This document shows, one piece after another, positions 1-7,343 of a stretch of 17,699 bases of DNA (its first letter is position 1; the number at the start of each line of letters is the position of its first letter). The stretch comes from Patescibacteria group bacterium. GTDB lineage: Bacteria > Patescibacteriota > Gracilibacteria > Peribacterales > Peribacteraceae. The translations under genes were made by a program, and so were the position numbers. Under the pieces are notes generated by a model. That model ran no database searches. It saw only the letters and a list, made by a program, of their open reading frames with translations, and had not been told where the DNA came from. The stretch lies in contig JAHISE010000016.1 in the NCBI GenBank assembly GCA_018818235.1, forward strand, positions 1 through 17,699, in the 5' to 3' direction.

Positions 1-1
1 C

Positions 2-73
2 TGTATTTTGCCGGAAACACAGCATGATATAGAAGTAGGTTTACATTATGTTCCTTTCGAATGTGTTTGGTAG
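2..73 (+). CDS. C-terminal tail of an unidentified upstream gene (partial)
   Basis: An open frame enters from the left edge and ends at TAG (71-73), three bases before the ATG of the next reading frame. The 23 visible residues (ending HYVPFECVW) match no family that I recognise. The tight spacing to the receiver-like gene would suit a two-component operon, for example a sensor kinase tail, but nothing in the residues shows this. It could also be a chance frame. Confidence 0.25.
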   Translation, partial: CILPETQHDIEVGLHYVPFECVW

Positions 74-75
74 CC

Positions 76-513
76 ATGAAAGTATATTACACCTCAGACG
101 ACCATCCGCGGGGCAAGCCCACGCGGAATATCTCGATTTAAAAATGCTCTAAAACAAGGACTTGCTCCAATCAGCATTGCTTCAGAAGAGGCCGCAATGC
201 AATTGATAAACTTAATGAAGCCCGATGTTGCAGTTGTTGATGTTAATCTGACTAATAATTATGAGCGTGAAGGCTTACGAGTAATTAAAGCAATCGCAAA
301 AAACATAGAAACTGCTTTATTATTTGTGTCACCAGTGAAGTAGGGGGATCATCTGAACTCGGTGCAGAAGCAATGCGTGCCGGAGCTCAATTTTTTGTAT
401 GTTATGAATGGATCAGAATATATGGAACCGAATTGACTAATAGATACCTTGAAGTTGCAGGAAGACTTTCTACCGCATCTCTCCCCAAACATTTTAATGT
501 CAAGAGATACTAA
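76..513 (+). pseudogene. Response-regulator receiver domain, broken by two frame changes
   Basis: The frame from ATG 76 begins MKVYYTSDDHP, the typical start of a receiver domain with its acidic pair, but stops at TAA 139-141. The next receiver-like stretch lies in another frame (about 113-343). It contains a helix-1-like RFKNALKQG, a PDVAVVDVNL block resembling the phospho-acceptor aspartate strand, and EGLRVIKAI, then stops at TAG 341-343. The rest (VTSEVGGSSELGAEAMRAGAQFFV, here shown only as the strand-4/helix-4 region, about 322-510) is back in the first frame and ends at TAA 511-513. Two compensating indels, near 105-130 and 320-340, would restore a single protein of about 145 residues. 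No DNA-binding domain follows, so it would be a CheY-like stand-alone receiver. Either the gene is decaying or the assembly has indel errors here. Confidence 0.6.
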
Positions 514-522
514 CATCTTGAA

Positions 523-551
523 TTTACAAAATTAATGATTCTCCTTAATAC
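523..551 (+). promoter_or_regulatory. Candidate sigma70-type promoter for the NIF3 gene
   Basis: TTTACA (523-528), a 17-nt spacer and TAATAC (546-551) make a plausible -35/-10 pair. The predicted transcript start near 558 lies about 39 nt before the ATG at 597. The region is AT-rich, so a chance match is possible. Confidence 0.4.
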
Positions 552-596
552 ATTAATATTTTGCAAAAACAACATCTCCATGTACTCTGATAGTCT

Positions 597-1559
597 ATGA
601 AACTCTCCAAACTCTTCACTCGCCTGATCGAACACGGCATAACAGCTGACCCACGTTCCAAAAAAGAAATTGAAAAACTCCTGAAGAAGCAGAAAGATAA
701 ACAAAAAAAACTTTCCAAAAAGGAACAGGAACTCTTTGATGAAGAGCGCCTTTGGAATCCCTATTCCGACACCAGAATTTGCTACGGAACCGGTGATGAG
801 GAGATAAAATCTATTATCGTTGGAATTGATGTGGAAACTCCGGAGTTTCTGCTTGTGGACCGGCTAAAGAAGAACGGAACAAAAATTGATGCGGTAATGG
901 CTCATCATCCTTCGGGTCGCGGGCTGGCGGATCTGGATAAAGTTATGGCAATGCAAATTGATCTGCTTGCTCAACACGGTATTCCGGAGAATCGCGGTGA
1001 CACATTGATGGGGCCAAGAATGGAAAAGATATGGCGCTCGATTCATTCCAATAACATGTTCAGAGCTCAAAGAGCTGCGCAGCTTCTGGATATTCCTTTC
1101 TTTAGTTGTCATACACCCGCGGATAATCATGTTTACCAATTCGTAGAAAAAAAGATATGTGCAAAAAAGTATGATGACTTGGGAGAGATACTGAATGCGC
1201 TTCTTGATATTCCCGAATACAAATCTTACGCGAAACTCGGCAACCCGCCGATTATTGCGAATGGATCCAAGAGTGGTCGCCCCGGCAAAGTGGTTGCCAC
1301 CGAGTTTACGGGCGGAACCAACGGTCCCGAGGAATATATAGAAGAACAAGCCCGCGCAGGAGTTGGCACTATTATTACCATGCACGTTACGGATAAGTCT
1401 CTGGAAAAAGCAAAAGAGCACCATGTAAATTTCATTCAATGCTCTCATATTGCTTCGGATAACATCGGTCTTAACTTGATTCTGGATAAGATTGAGAAGG
1501 AGGAGAAGGGGCTTAAGGTATTGGAGTTTTCGGGGTTTGAACGAGTTAAACGTAAGTAG
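597..1559 (+). CDS. NIF3-like (DUF34) dinuclear-metal protein
   Basis: A 320-residue protein of the NIF3/DUF34 family. These proteins form toroidal hexamers with a two-metal centre and are often labelled GTP cyclohydrolase I type 2 homologues; their physiological role is unsettled. The metal-site motifs are visible: a histidine pair in AHHP (H103, H104), the HTxxD-type motif at H172-D176 (HTPAD), and a C-terminal H284-IAS-D288 where the family usually has H-xxx-E. A lysine-rich, probably helical segment (about residues 20-50) extends the N terminus relative to compact family members. There is no Shine-Dalgarno sequence before the ATG. The gene stands alone between the broken receiver gene and the ATPase operon, with an own promoter candidate upstream and heptad repeats that begin at its stop codon. 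The family assignment is firm; the substrate is not known. Confidence 0.85.
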   Translation: MKLSKLFTRLIEHGITADPRSKKEIEKLLKKQKDKQKKLSKKEQELFDEERLWNPYSDTRICYGTGDEEIKSIIVGIDVETPEFLLVDRLKKNGTKIDAVMAHHPSGRGLADLDKVMAMQIDLLAQHGIPENRGDTLMGPRMEKIWRSIHSNNMFRAQRAAQLLDIPFFSCHTPADNHVYQFVEKKICAKKYDDLGEILNALLDIPEYKSYAKLGNPPIIANGSKSGRPGKVVATEFTGGTNGPEEYIEEQARAGVGTIITMHVTDKSLEKAKEHHVNFIQCSHIASDNIGLNLILDKIEKEEKGLKVLEFSGFERVKRK

Positions 1560-1660
1560 TGAATAGTTAATAGTTAAAAGTGAATAGTTTGCATGCAACA
1601 CGCTTGTTTTATCAATAATGTCTCACTTTTCACTATTCACTATTAACTTTTCACTTTATG
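1557..1660. repeat. Heptad repeats in two opposed arms after the NIF3 gene
   Basis: Directly after the NIF3 stop lie words such as GTGAATA, GTTAATA and GTTAAAA in tandem (about 1557-1588). A second block at 1622-1656 carries the complementary words TCACTATT, CACTATT and AACTTTT. The two blocks can pair imperfectly around an about 35-nt loop. This may end transcription of the NIF3 gene, although no clean GC stem with a U-tract is present. The same words recur at 4377-4407 and 9571-9597. Confidence 0.6.
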
Positions 1661-1718
1661 TGCGTACTACAACAAACAACAAACCACCCAAATACTCCCA
1701 AAAACTCCCCCTGAACCC

Positions 1719-1747
1719 TTGATTTCTGTACAATACATCAGTATATT
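1719..1747 (+). promoter_or_regulatory. Promoter of the V/A-ATPase operon
   Basis: TTGATT (1719-1724), an exact 17-nt spacer and TATATT (1742-1747) form the best sigma70-like promoter in the window. Transcription would start near 1754, leaving a leader of only about 18 nt before the ATG at 1772, without a Shine-Dalgarno sequence. It sits just ahead of the first ATPase gene, as expected for the main operon promoter. Confidence 0.6.
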
Positions 1748-1771
1748 CCGCGAGCTTTAACCTGCACGCAT

Positions 1772-2167
1772 ATGAATCCTCAAAAAACCGCTTCACAAAG
1801 CCAAAAAGGTCAAACTGCCGGCGCTGCCGGATCCCCTTTTGACCAGATTACTAGAACAGAAAAACAGGAAAATGAGCGTGCTGCAAAGGAAATAAAGGCA
1901 ATGGAAGCCGAAAAGATCGAAGTTGCAAAGGCTGTTGCAGACAAAACTCAAAAAGCCGAAGACGAACTTAAAATACAGGCAAATGAGGAGCTAAAGGAAT
2001 ACAAAGCAAACGAATGCGGACAAATTCTGTACAAGGCAAAACAAGAGGCGGAAAGTGCATCTACTGCAATCGAGCAAAAGTACAAAAGTCGCAAAGATGG
2101 TGCGGTCGAACGTCTTGTTTCGCAAATGACAGATTCTGATTCTAATATATTCTCCTCTGCAAACTAG
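1772..2167 (+). CDS. atpH: V/A-type ATPase peripheral stalk subunit (G/H-like)
   Basis: A 131-residue, highly charged protein predicted to be almost entirely helical coiled coil (about residues 25-110), rich in Glu, Lys, Ala and Gln. Its position as first gene of the operon, immediately before subunit I, matches the AhaH/NtpF-type subunit that pairs with subunit E to form the peripheral stator stalk. The first 25 residues (Gln, Ser, Gly, Ala) look disordered. The stop codon TAG abuts the ATG of the next gene, so the two are probably translationally coupled. The sequence of such stalk proteins is poorly conserved, so the call rests on composition, length (family members are about 100-120 residues) and position. 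Confidence 0.65.
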   Translation: MNPQKTASQSQKGQTAGAAGSPFDQITRTEKQENERAAKEIKAMEAEKIEVAKAVADKTQKAEDELKIQANEELKEYKANECGQILYKAKQEAESASTAIEQKYKSRKDGAVERLVSQMTDSDSNIFSSAN

Positions 2168-4102
2168 ATGGCAGTCGTAGAAATGCAAAAAGTGGCAATT
2201 ATCGCTCATGAATCAATAAAGGAGTCTTTGATCGACACCCTGTATAAGGAGGGAGTTATGGAATTGAGCGAAGCAGAGTCTAAGAATATAGAAATAGATC
2301 ACACCGAAGTAAATTACAGAGCTGCAGAACTTAAATTCGCAATAGACGTGCTAAAAAATCATGCATCCAAAGAAACTTTGGCAGTTGCAGGTAAGAGTGT
2401 TCCCGAAAATGACATCATTTTTGCTGCGAAGCATACCGATGTACGTGGAATAGTAGACCAGCTCCACAAACTTGAGGAACGCGATACGGATGCGGAAAGA
2501 ACCGGCAAAGAAGCTGAAGCATTATCCAAAGCACTTTCGCCCTGGATGAACCTAAAGCATTCACTTGCCGATTCCAACGAATCGGAATTGGCTGTACGAA
2601 TTTTGGGTTTAATCCCATCTTTAAAGCTTAAATCTTTAAGGGATAAAATCGATGCAGAGAATCTGCGAACGGAAATTAGCGAGGTTAATGTGACCGCAAA
2701 AGAAACTTATTGTGTTGCTCACATTCTTAAGGAAGATCAAAAACGATTTGAAGAACTTGCCGTAAGCGAAGGATGGACAAACGTAGAACTACCTCGGGCC
2801 GACGGAACTCCGACCGAACTTTATGAGCAGGCTCTTATGCATATAAAAGAATCTGAAAGAATTAGAACAAAGAGTGATGAAGAACGCAGTCGACTTTCCG
2901 TTGAACTGCCTAATCTGACAAAAGTTGCAATATTTATGAAGTGGCTTAGCGACAGGCAATCTGCACGAGAAGCAATGTCCCCAACCGAAACTACAGTTAC
3001 ACTATTGGGATGGGTTCCGAAAAAGAAACTTGGAACTCTGGAACAAAAACTGCAAAGCATAGGTCCCGCTGTCACAATTTTGAAGGTAAAGCCTGATGAA
3101 AACGAGGATGCCCCAGTTCTCCTTTGGAATCCTACTGCTGTTACTCCTTTTGAAAGTGTTACAAACCTATATGGATATCCTTTATATAAAGAATTTGATC
3201 CGACATTGTCACTCGCTCCGTTCTTCGCACTTTATTTTGCGCTCTGTCTGACCGACGCGGGATATGGATTTGTGTTGGCACTCGTATTTGGAATTGCAAT
3301 ACTCAAGAAAAAGCTAAAGATACGAGAATCAAAACTGGCATGGACACTGTTCCTTGGAGGGCTTGTTACTATTGTTGTTTCCATACCATTTGGAGGTTAC
3401 TTTGGACTGGCACCGGAGCAAGTTCCCGCTTTTCTGACTAAAACTACAGCGGAAGGAGGAATGCTGTTTAAAGGCCAAATTTGGAACTTAAACGAACAGT
3501 CTGGAATCAACTTCCTGCAAAATCTTTCTTTGATTTTGGGTCTGACTCACCTCTTTTATGGAATGTTCTTGGCAGGATATTACAAATGGATACATGGCAA
3601 AAAGGCAGAGGCATTCTGGATGGACTTTACATCTCATATCTTGATGGGATCGATCTTATTCATGGTCTTTGCACCCGACGTACTCACAGAAATCTCTAAG
3701 TACATCTTTTATGCAGCGATACTTCTGATGGTGTGGGGCAAGGGCTATGGATCAAAGATTATTATCAGACCATTGATGGGCTTAATCGGAATGCTTAACT
3801 TTACGATTGGAATGCTTAGTAACACACTTAGTTACCTGAGGATACTTGCGCTTGGTCTTGTAACAGGAGCTATTGCAATGGCAGTTAACCAAGTTGCAAT
3901 CGAAGTGGGCAAACTCCTCCCCGTCTTCCTGGCGATCCCGGCAATAATAATAATTGCATTTATGGGACATTTGATATCGATAGCACTTAATACACTTGGA
4001 AGTTTTATTCATTCAGGTCGTCTTCAATTTATTGAGTTCTTCTCTCAGTTTTTTGAGGGGGGCGGGAAGGCTTTTACTCCGTTTAAAAGAAGTACTAATT
4101 AA
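2168..4102 (+). CDS. atpI: V/A-type ATP synthase subunit I (membrane stator, a-subunit homologue)
   Basis: A 644-residue protein with the two-part architecture of subunit I: a soluble, largely helical N-terminal half (about 1-345) that contacts the peripheral stalks, and a membrane half (about 345-625) with roughly seven or eight hydrophobic segments. The membrane entry motif FFALYFALCLTDAGYG and the segment LSYLRILALGLVTGAIAMA are typical of the family. The arginine in the latter (R558) corresponds to the essential stator arginine that faces the rotor carboxylate during ion transfer. Length matches bacterial NtpI/AtpI (about 640-660). Translation begins at the ATG touching the previous stop codon. 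The ion path should be formed together with subunit K. Confidence 0.95.
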   Translation: MAVVEMQKVAIIAHESIKESLIDTLYKEGVMELSEAESKNIEIDHTEVNYRAAELKFAIDVLKNHASKETLAVAGKSVPENDIIFAAKHTDVRGIVDQLHKLEERDTDAERTGKEAEALSKALSPWMNLKHSLADSNESELAVRILGLIPSLKLKSLRDKIDAENLRTEISEVNVTAKETYCVAHILKEDQKRFEELAVSEGWTNVELPRADGTPTELYEQALMHIKESERIRTKSDEERSRLSVELPNLTKVAIFMKWLSDRQSAREAMSPTETTVTLLGWVPKKKLGTLEQKLQSIGPAVTILKVKPDENEDAPVLLWNPTAVTPFESVTNLYGYPLYKEFDPTLSLAPFFALYFALCLTDAGYGFVLALVFGIAILKKKLKIRESKLAWTLFLGGLVTIVVSIPFGGYFGLAPEQVPAFLTKTTAEGGMLFKGQIWNLNEQSGINFLQNLSLILGLTHLFYGMFLAGYYKWIHGKKAEAFWMDFTSHILMGSILFMVFAPDVLTEISKYIFYAAILLMVWGKGYGSKIIIRPLMGLIGMLNFTIGMLSNTLSYLRILALGLVTGAIAMAVNQVAIEVGKLLPVFLAIPAIIIIAFMGHLISIALNTLGSFIHSGRLQFIEFFSQFFEGGGKAFTPFKRSTN

Positions 4103-4138
4103 TTTCTAATTCCTAATTTATAATTTCCAATTCTTATT

Positions 4139-4375
4139 ATGAGCACAGTAGAAGTAACATCAACGGCGACAACACCCACGTGCGAATCTGCACGACGTCA
4201 GATCGACCAAGTAAAACAACAACAAAGACTTGTTATTTCAGACACCACTGAATTAAAAAGAAGAATAATGAATCTTTGCCAACGACTTGGAATAGAAAAT
4301 TCATCCGGTAGATCACCAGAGGATATTATCGCAGAAGCCGAATCAAAAGCATCAAATTTGCCCTCTGGAGAATAA
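4139..4375 (+). CDS. Small orphan protein inside the ATPase operon
   Basis: A 78-residue hydrophilic protein that I do not recognise. After a Thr/Ser-rich start (MSTVEVTSTATTPT), residues 16-52 look like an amphipathic helix rich in Gln, Arg and Leu, followed by a helix-like segment (PEDIIAEAESKA). It has no membrane segment. It is preceded by a 46-nt leader without any G (4093-4138) made of TTCTAAT/TCCTAATT-type words, the same arrangement as for the neighbouring ATPase genes, which supports real translation. It could be an operon-specific assembly factor or an unrelated passenger. Confidence 0.55.
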   Translation: MSTVEVTSTATTPTCESARRQIDQVKQQQRLVISDTTELKRRIMNLCQRLGIENSSGRSPEDIIAEAESKASNLPSGE

Positions 4376-4376
4376 T

Positions 4377-4407
4377 TATTAACTATTCACTATTAACTTT
4401 TCACTTC
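4377..4407 (+). repeat. Heptad tract (AACTATT CACTATT AACTTTT CACTT)
   Basis: Four consecutive 7-nt words differing by one or two bases fill the spacer between the two small ORFs. It closely matches the arm at 1624-1656 and the tract at 9571-9597. It forms most of the G-free leader of the next gene. Confidence 0.75.
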
Positions 4408-4412
4408 AAACC

Positions 4413-4598
4413 ATGAGCACAGCAGAAAAAAGACCACCGGCAGAAGAATTTGCAAAACCAAAACTTAAAGAAGCCAATAGAACAGTACATGTCCTTGGAG
4501 GAGATTTATTGGAGCTAGATATGGATATTATGTCTAGAATGAGACCTAATGAAAGAAATCAGTGGGCATCAAGAGTCAAGCAATTAATTACACGATAA
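4413..4598 (+). CDS. Second small orphan protein inside the ATPase operon
   Basis: A 61-residue hydrophilic protein of unknown function. It begins MSTAEKRPP, resembling the start of the preceding small protein (MSTVEV), but the remainder is not obviously homologous. The middle (VHVLGGDLLELDMDIMSRMR) and end (NQWASRVKQLITR) look helical. The start ATG lies in the context AAACCATG behind 42 nt without G, as for genuine ATPase genes here. Its place between subunits I and K is unusual for this operon type. Confidence 0.5.
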   Translation: MSTAEKRPPAEEFAKPKLKEANRTVHVLGGDLLELDMDIMSRMRPNERNQWASRVKQLITR

Positions 4599-4653
4599 TC
4601 CTTAATTTGCCACTTACCATTTTCAATTCTCAATTTTCTTTCCCCTTCTATCT

Positions 4654-5238
4654 ATGAAAACTCGTTCACTTCTTACCGCCGCAGCCCTGCTCGCACCAAT
4701 CGCAGTGTTTGCACAAGAGCCTGAAGCGATTGCAGCAGCAACGCATGCAGGTGAAGTACAATGGGGCCTTGCATTCGCTCTCTTTGGAGCCGCAATTGCC
4801 ACATTTGTTTCCTGTATCGGCTCCATCATCGGAGTTTCTGTTACAGGACAAGCCGGTGCAGGTCTTTTGACCGAAAAGCCTGAGCTAGCAGGAAAAGTCA
4901 TCACATTGATGGTTCTCCCCGGTTCACAAGGACTTTATGGAATGGTTATTGCTCTGCTTTTCATCTTCAACTACGCCGATGTTATCAACGGTGAAGTTGC
5001 AATCAGCGTAAGCCAAGGTGTTGCAATACTCGCAGCTTGCTTACCTGTCGCATTCACATGTGTTACCTCCGGACCTTATCAGGCAAAAGTCTGTGCCGCC
5101 GGTATGCACATGCTTGCAAAGGACGAAAAGATGACAGGACGCGTAATTACTATGGCTGCTTTGGTCGAGACATACGCGTTGCTTGGATTCTTGATTTCGT
5201 TCTTTATGTTGAATAACTTCAAGGGCGGGATTCTCTAA
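4654..5238 (+). CDS. atpK: V/A-type ATP synthase subunit K (rotor ring proteolipid)
   Basis: A 194-residue membrane protein with two fused helical hairpins, as in bacterial NtpK, plus an extra N-terminal hydrophobic stretch (about 1-20, ending FAQ) that looks like a cleavable signal peptide or added helix. Hairpin 1 (about 36-107) carries LPGSQG and no carboxylate. Hairpin 2 (about 115-188) carries the ion-binding glutamate in LVETYALLGF (E172). Aligning by eye with Enterococcus hirae NtpK, the sodium ligands L61, T64, Q65, Q110 and E139 correspond to L88, S91, Q92, Q143 and E172. This points to Na+ coupling with one carboxylate per two hairpins. It forms the membrane rotor ring against subunit I. 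The leader has 44 nt without G. Confidence 0.95.
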   Translation: MKTRSLLTAAALLAPIAVFAQEPEAIAAATHAGEVQWGLAFALFGAAIATFVSCIGSIIGVSVTGQAGAGLLTEKPELAGKVITLMVLPGSQGLYGMVIALLFIFNYADVINGEVAISVSQGVAILAACLPVAFTCVTSGPYQAKVCAAGMHMLAKDEKMTGRVITMAALVETYALLGFLISFFMLNNFKGGIL

Positions 5239-5250
5239 CCTCGTCTCCCC

Positions 5251-5300
5251 AATATTCTAATATTCGAGTATTCGAATACTGGAGTACTGGAATACTGGAC
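5251..5300. repeat. Imperfect inverted repeat of TATTC/GAATA words
   Basis: The spacer between subunits K and E contains two arms of 24 nt, CCAATATTC... and ...GAATACTGG, meeting at the palindrome AGTATTCGAATACT. About 19 of 24 positions pair, with roughly 7-8-nt word spacing (ATACTGG, AGTACTGG, AATACTGG). No U-tract follows, so it more likely is a repeat or an mRNA-stabilising hairpin than a terminator. Confidence 0.55.
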
Positions 5301-5329
5301 AAAACTGTAACTATTTCCAATTAAATCCC

Positions 5330-5887
5330 ATGGCCCTCCAAGACATCATCACTGCAATAATCTCCCAAGCCGACCAAAAAATTAAAGATGCACGTTCCGT
5401 TCATCAGAAAGGGCTAACCAAAATCCGTGAAGAAGGTGAACGTACAGTAGCTGTGCGCAAGCAGGAAATTGCAGCTCAAAAGGAACAGAAGAAGGCGCAG
5501 ATTAAAGCAAAAGCAGAGAACGCAGGTGCAATGCTTGTAAAGAATACTGTTTTAACAAAAAAACAGGAACTGCTTAACGAAACTTACGAAGCAGCTGTGG
5601 AAGAGTTGGCCAAATTGCCTGATGGAAAGATAGAGCCTTTGATGAGAGCCTGCCTGAAAAGTATTACAAGTGAAGGGACTATTCATCCCGCCGCAAAACA
5701 TGTGGATCTGATGAAGAAGTTGGCAGACAGCGGAAAGTTTGAACTCGGCTCTACCATAAAGGCGAAAGGAGGATTCAGATTTATATCCAAAAAGCAGGAA
5801 CAGGACTGTACGCTTGAACATCTTACGTCCGAAGTCCTACGTCCGAAGTCCGAATTAGAAATTTCTCAAATGCTTTTCTCTGCTTAA
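5330..5887 (+). CDS. atpE: V/A-type ATP synthase subunit E (peripheral stalk)
   Basis: A 185-residue protein with a long charged coiled-coil helix (about 10-75) followed by a compact C-terminal domain, the architecture of subunit E. The stretch KKQELLNETYEAAVEELAKL is typical of the family at the helix/domain boundary. It dimerises with the G/H-type subunit and anchors the A3B3 head to subunit I. Translation starts in the context CCCATGG. The C terminus is odd: it is encoded partly by a perfect 14-nt tandem duplication (5824-5851) read in two frames (TSEV and RPKSE). The downstream gene begins 3 nt after the stop codon. Confidence 0.85.
   Translation: MALQDIITAIISQADQKIKDARSVHQKGLTKIREEGERTVAVRKQEIAAQKEQKKAQIKAKAENAGAMLVKNTVLTKKQELLNETYEAAVEELAKLPDGKIEPLMRACLKSITSEGTIHPAAKHVDLMKKLADSGKFELGSTIKAKGGFRFISKKQEQDCTLEHLTSEVLRPKSELEISQMLFSA
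5824..5851 (+). repeat. Perfect 14-nt tandem duplication inside atpE
   Basis: TACGTCCGAAGTCC occurs twice head to tail without mismatch. The unit is two heptads long, and because 14 is not a multiple of three the copies are translated in different frames. It lies in the last 25 codons of the subunit E gene. Confidence 0.85.
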
Positions 5888-5890
5888 TAA

Positions 5891-6901
5891 ATGTCTAGTC
5901 TTCAATCCACCTTCCGGCCAAAGTTCGCTTACTCCCACGGAAGAATGGGAGTACTAAAGCTTTTGTTGATGGAGCAATCCGATGTTGATCGTATGCTCGG
6001 TGCACGTGACCTTAAAGAAGTGGAAAAGATTCTTACAGAGCTTAAGCTTACAAGCGTAATAGATCAGGGCATAAACGAAGGACGGGCAATATTGGAAGCT
6101 GTTGGAACCTGGATGCGCAGAGAGGTTGAGCAAATGTCACCGGACGAGGCTGATGAGATTTTCCATATTCTGTGGCTGGAGAACGATGCTCCTGTTATCT
6201 CATATTTCATAAAACAGAAATTGAATCTTACTTCAGAGATAAGCAAAGAACCACTAAGTGGAATGTCAGCCTTTGATCCTGATGAGATAAAGCAGTTTAT
6301 TAAAGACGGATCGCAAGGCGCACTGCCAATGCATCTGACTGACTTTATTACCGAGATGCTGGGAGGAGAAGAATCTAATGCAAAAGAAGTTGATACAGCA
6401 GTAGCTGCATACATAGCCAACCTTCAACTGGAGCTTGCCGGAAGAAGCGGAAGTGAACATATAAAGAGCTTTGTATCGCACAAGATTGATCTGAACAATA
6501 TTCGAACCGCAGTCAGACTTAATAAGGAAGAGGAAGACGAAGTTCTCCCCTACTTGCTTGGAGGAGGAACTATCCCCGCAAAAGAGTTGGCAGGAGATAA
6601 GGATAAAATTGTGTCAGCAATAGAACACTCAGGACTGTTTATGTTCTTGCCAAATGATCTGGAAACACTCTTCAGCGATCCCATTGAATTTGAACAACTT
6701 GCAGCGCATATAGTTGCAACCGATGTATCCAAAATGTGGAATGTTCCTTTGAGTATAGATCCTCTGTTTGCATTTGCTGCAATTACCAACAATCAACTCA
6801 AATTAATTCGAACTATATTAATAGCAAAGAGGAGTGAGTTGACGCCACAGGAGACGAAACAGTCTTTGCCACCATTTTTAACTGCTTCTAATTTCGCATA
6901 A
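5891..6901 (+). CDS. atpC: V/A-type ATP synthase subunit C (central-stalk socket, d-subunit homologue)
   Basis: A 336-residue, mostly helical soluble protein between subunits E and F, where subunit C normally lies in V/A operons. Subunit C sits on the K ring and receives the D-F shaft. Length agrees with the family (about 330-350). Recognisable segments are an N-terminal FAYSHGRMGVLKLLL, the acidic helix SPDEADEIFHILWLENDAPVISYF and a central NNIRTAVRLNKEEEDEVLPYLLGGG, typical of the NtpC/AhaC fold of repeated helical sub-domains. The start codon is 3 nt after the previous stop, implying translational coupling. The individual motif match is by eye, but operon position makes the call firm. Confidence 0.88.
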   Translation: MSSLQSTFRPKFAYSHGRMGVLKLLLMEQSDVDRMLGARDLKEVEKILTELKLTSVIDQGINEGRAILEAVGTWMRREVEQMSPDEADEIFHILWLENDAPVISYFIKQKLNLTSEISKEPLSGMSAFDPDEIKQFIKDGSQGALPMHLTDFITEMLGGEESNAKEVDTAVAAYIANLQLELAGRSGSEHIKSFVSHKIDLNNIRTAVRLNKEEEDEVLPYLLGGGTIPAKELAGDKDKIVSAIEHSGLFMFLPNDLETLFSDPIEFEQLAAHIVATDVSKMWNVPLSIDPLFAFAAITNNQLKLIRTILIAKRSELTPQETKQSLPPFLTASNFA

Positions 6902-6909
6902 GAAATTCT

Positions 6910-6963
6910 ATGAATACTAGTTCATCAATGCAGGCTCAGGGGATCGGATTCCGAAAACTCTGA
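6910..6963 (+). other. Micro-ORF (17 codons), diverged copy of 7344-7421
   Basis: ATG to TGA encodes MNTSSSMQAQGIGFRKL. It matches the start of the micro-ORF after subunit F at 9 of the first 15 residues. The DNA similarity begins at the ATG and includes CAGGCTCA and GGATCGGA. It may be a translated micro-protein or simply part of a duplicated spacer. It lies directly between subunits C and F. Confidence 0.35.
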
Positions 6964-6986
6964 ACTACCAACTAATTCATCAAACC

Positions 6987-7337
6987 ATGACTCATAAAAT
7001 AGCAATCATCGGCACTTGGGAAGCAGTCGCAGGATTCGCACTGTTGGGAGTTGATGTTGTGCCGGTCAATGACTCCAATCAGGCAGTTGAAGAACTATTT
7101 AGATTAAAGAAGGATACTAAGCCTGATGAAAATGGAGTTGAACGAAATGTTTACGCAATCGTATTTATAACGGAAGACCTCGCGAGCGGAATTACTCCCG
7201 AAGACGAGAAGAAGCTCGCTCGCGGTGCCTTACCTGCAATTATTCCACTTCCTTCCCATAAGGGTTCAACCGGATACGGTCTTTCCAGACTCAAGAGGAT
7301 TGTGGAGAGGGCGGTAGGTTCCGATATTCTTAAATAA
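6987..7337 (+). CDS. atpF: V/A-type ATP synthase subunit F (central stalk)
   Basis: A 116-residue protein starting MTHKIAIIGTWEAVAGFALLG, the Rossmann-like first strand and glycine loop typical of subunit F. The segment YAIVFITEDLASG matches the family's conserved strand with its acidic pair, and PAIIPLPSHKG the following loop (family: P.I..IPS..G). Subunit F binds the shaft subunit D and modulates activity. The length is usual (about 100-115). The ATG stands in AAACCATG behind 24 nt without G. Similar micro-ORF-containing spacers lie on both sides of the gene. Confidence 0.93.
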   Translation: MTHKIAIIGTWEAVAGFALLGVDVVPVNDSNQAVEELFRLKKDTKPDENGVERNVYAIVFITEDLASGITPEDEKKLARGALPAIIPLPSHKGSTGYGLSRLKRIVERAVGSDILK

Positions 7338-7343
7338 TTAATC

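Noticed and set aside
510..704. Minus-strand 64-codon frame across the NIF3 start
   Set aside because: Phe-rich low-complexity product made by antisense of the Lys/Glu-rich NIF3 N terminus. It has no independent support.
864..1601. Long minus-strand open frame (245 codons) opposite the NIF3 gene
   Set aside because: It is the antisense of a clearly recognisable NIF3 protein, shows no family features, and its N terminus lies in the heptad repeat. Treated as a shadow.
6064..6420. Minus-strand frame of 118 codons inside atpC
   Set aside because: Antisense shadow of the subunit C gene, with no recognisable motifs.
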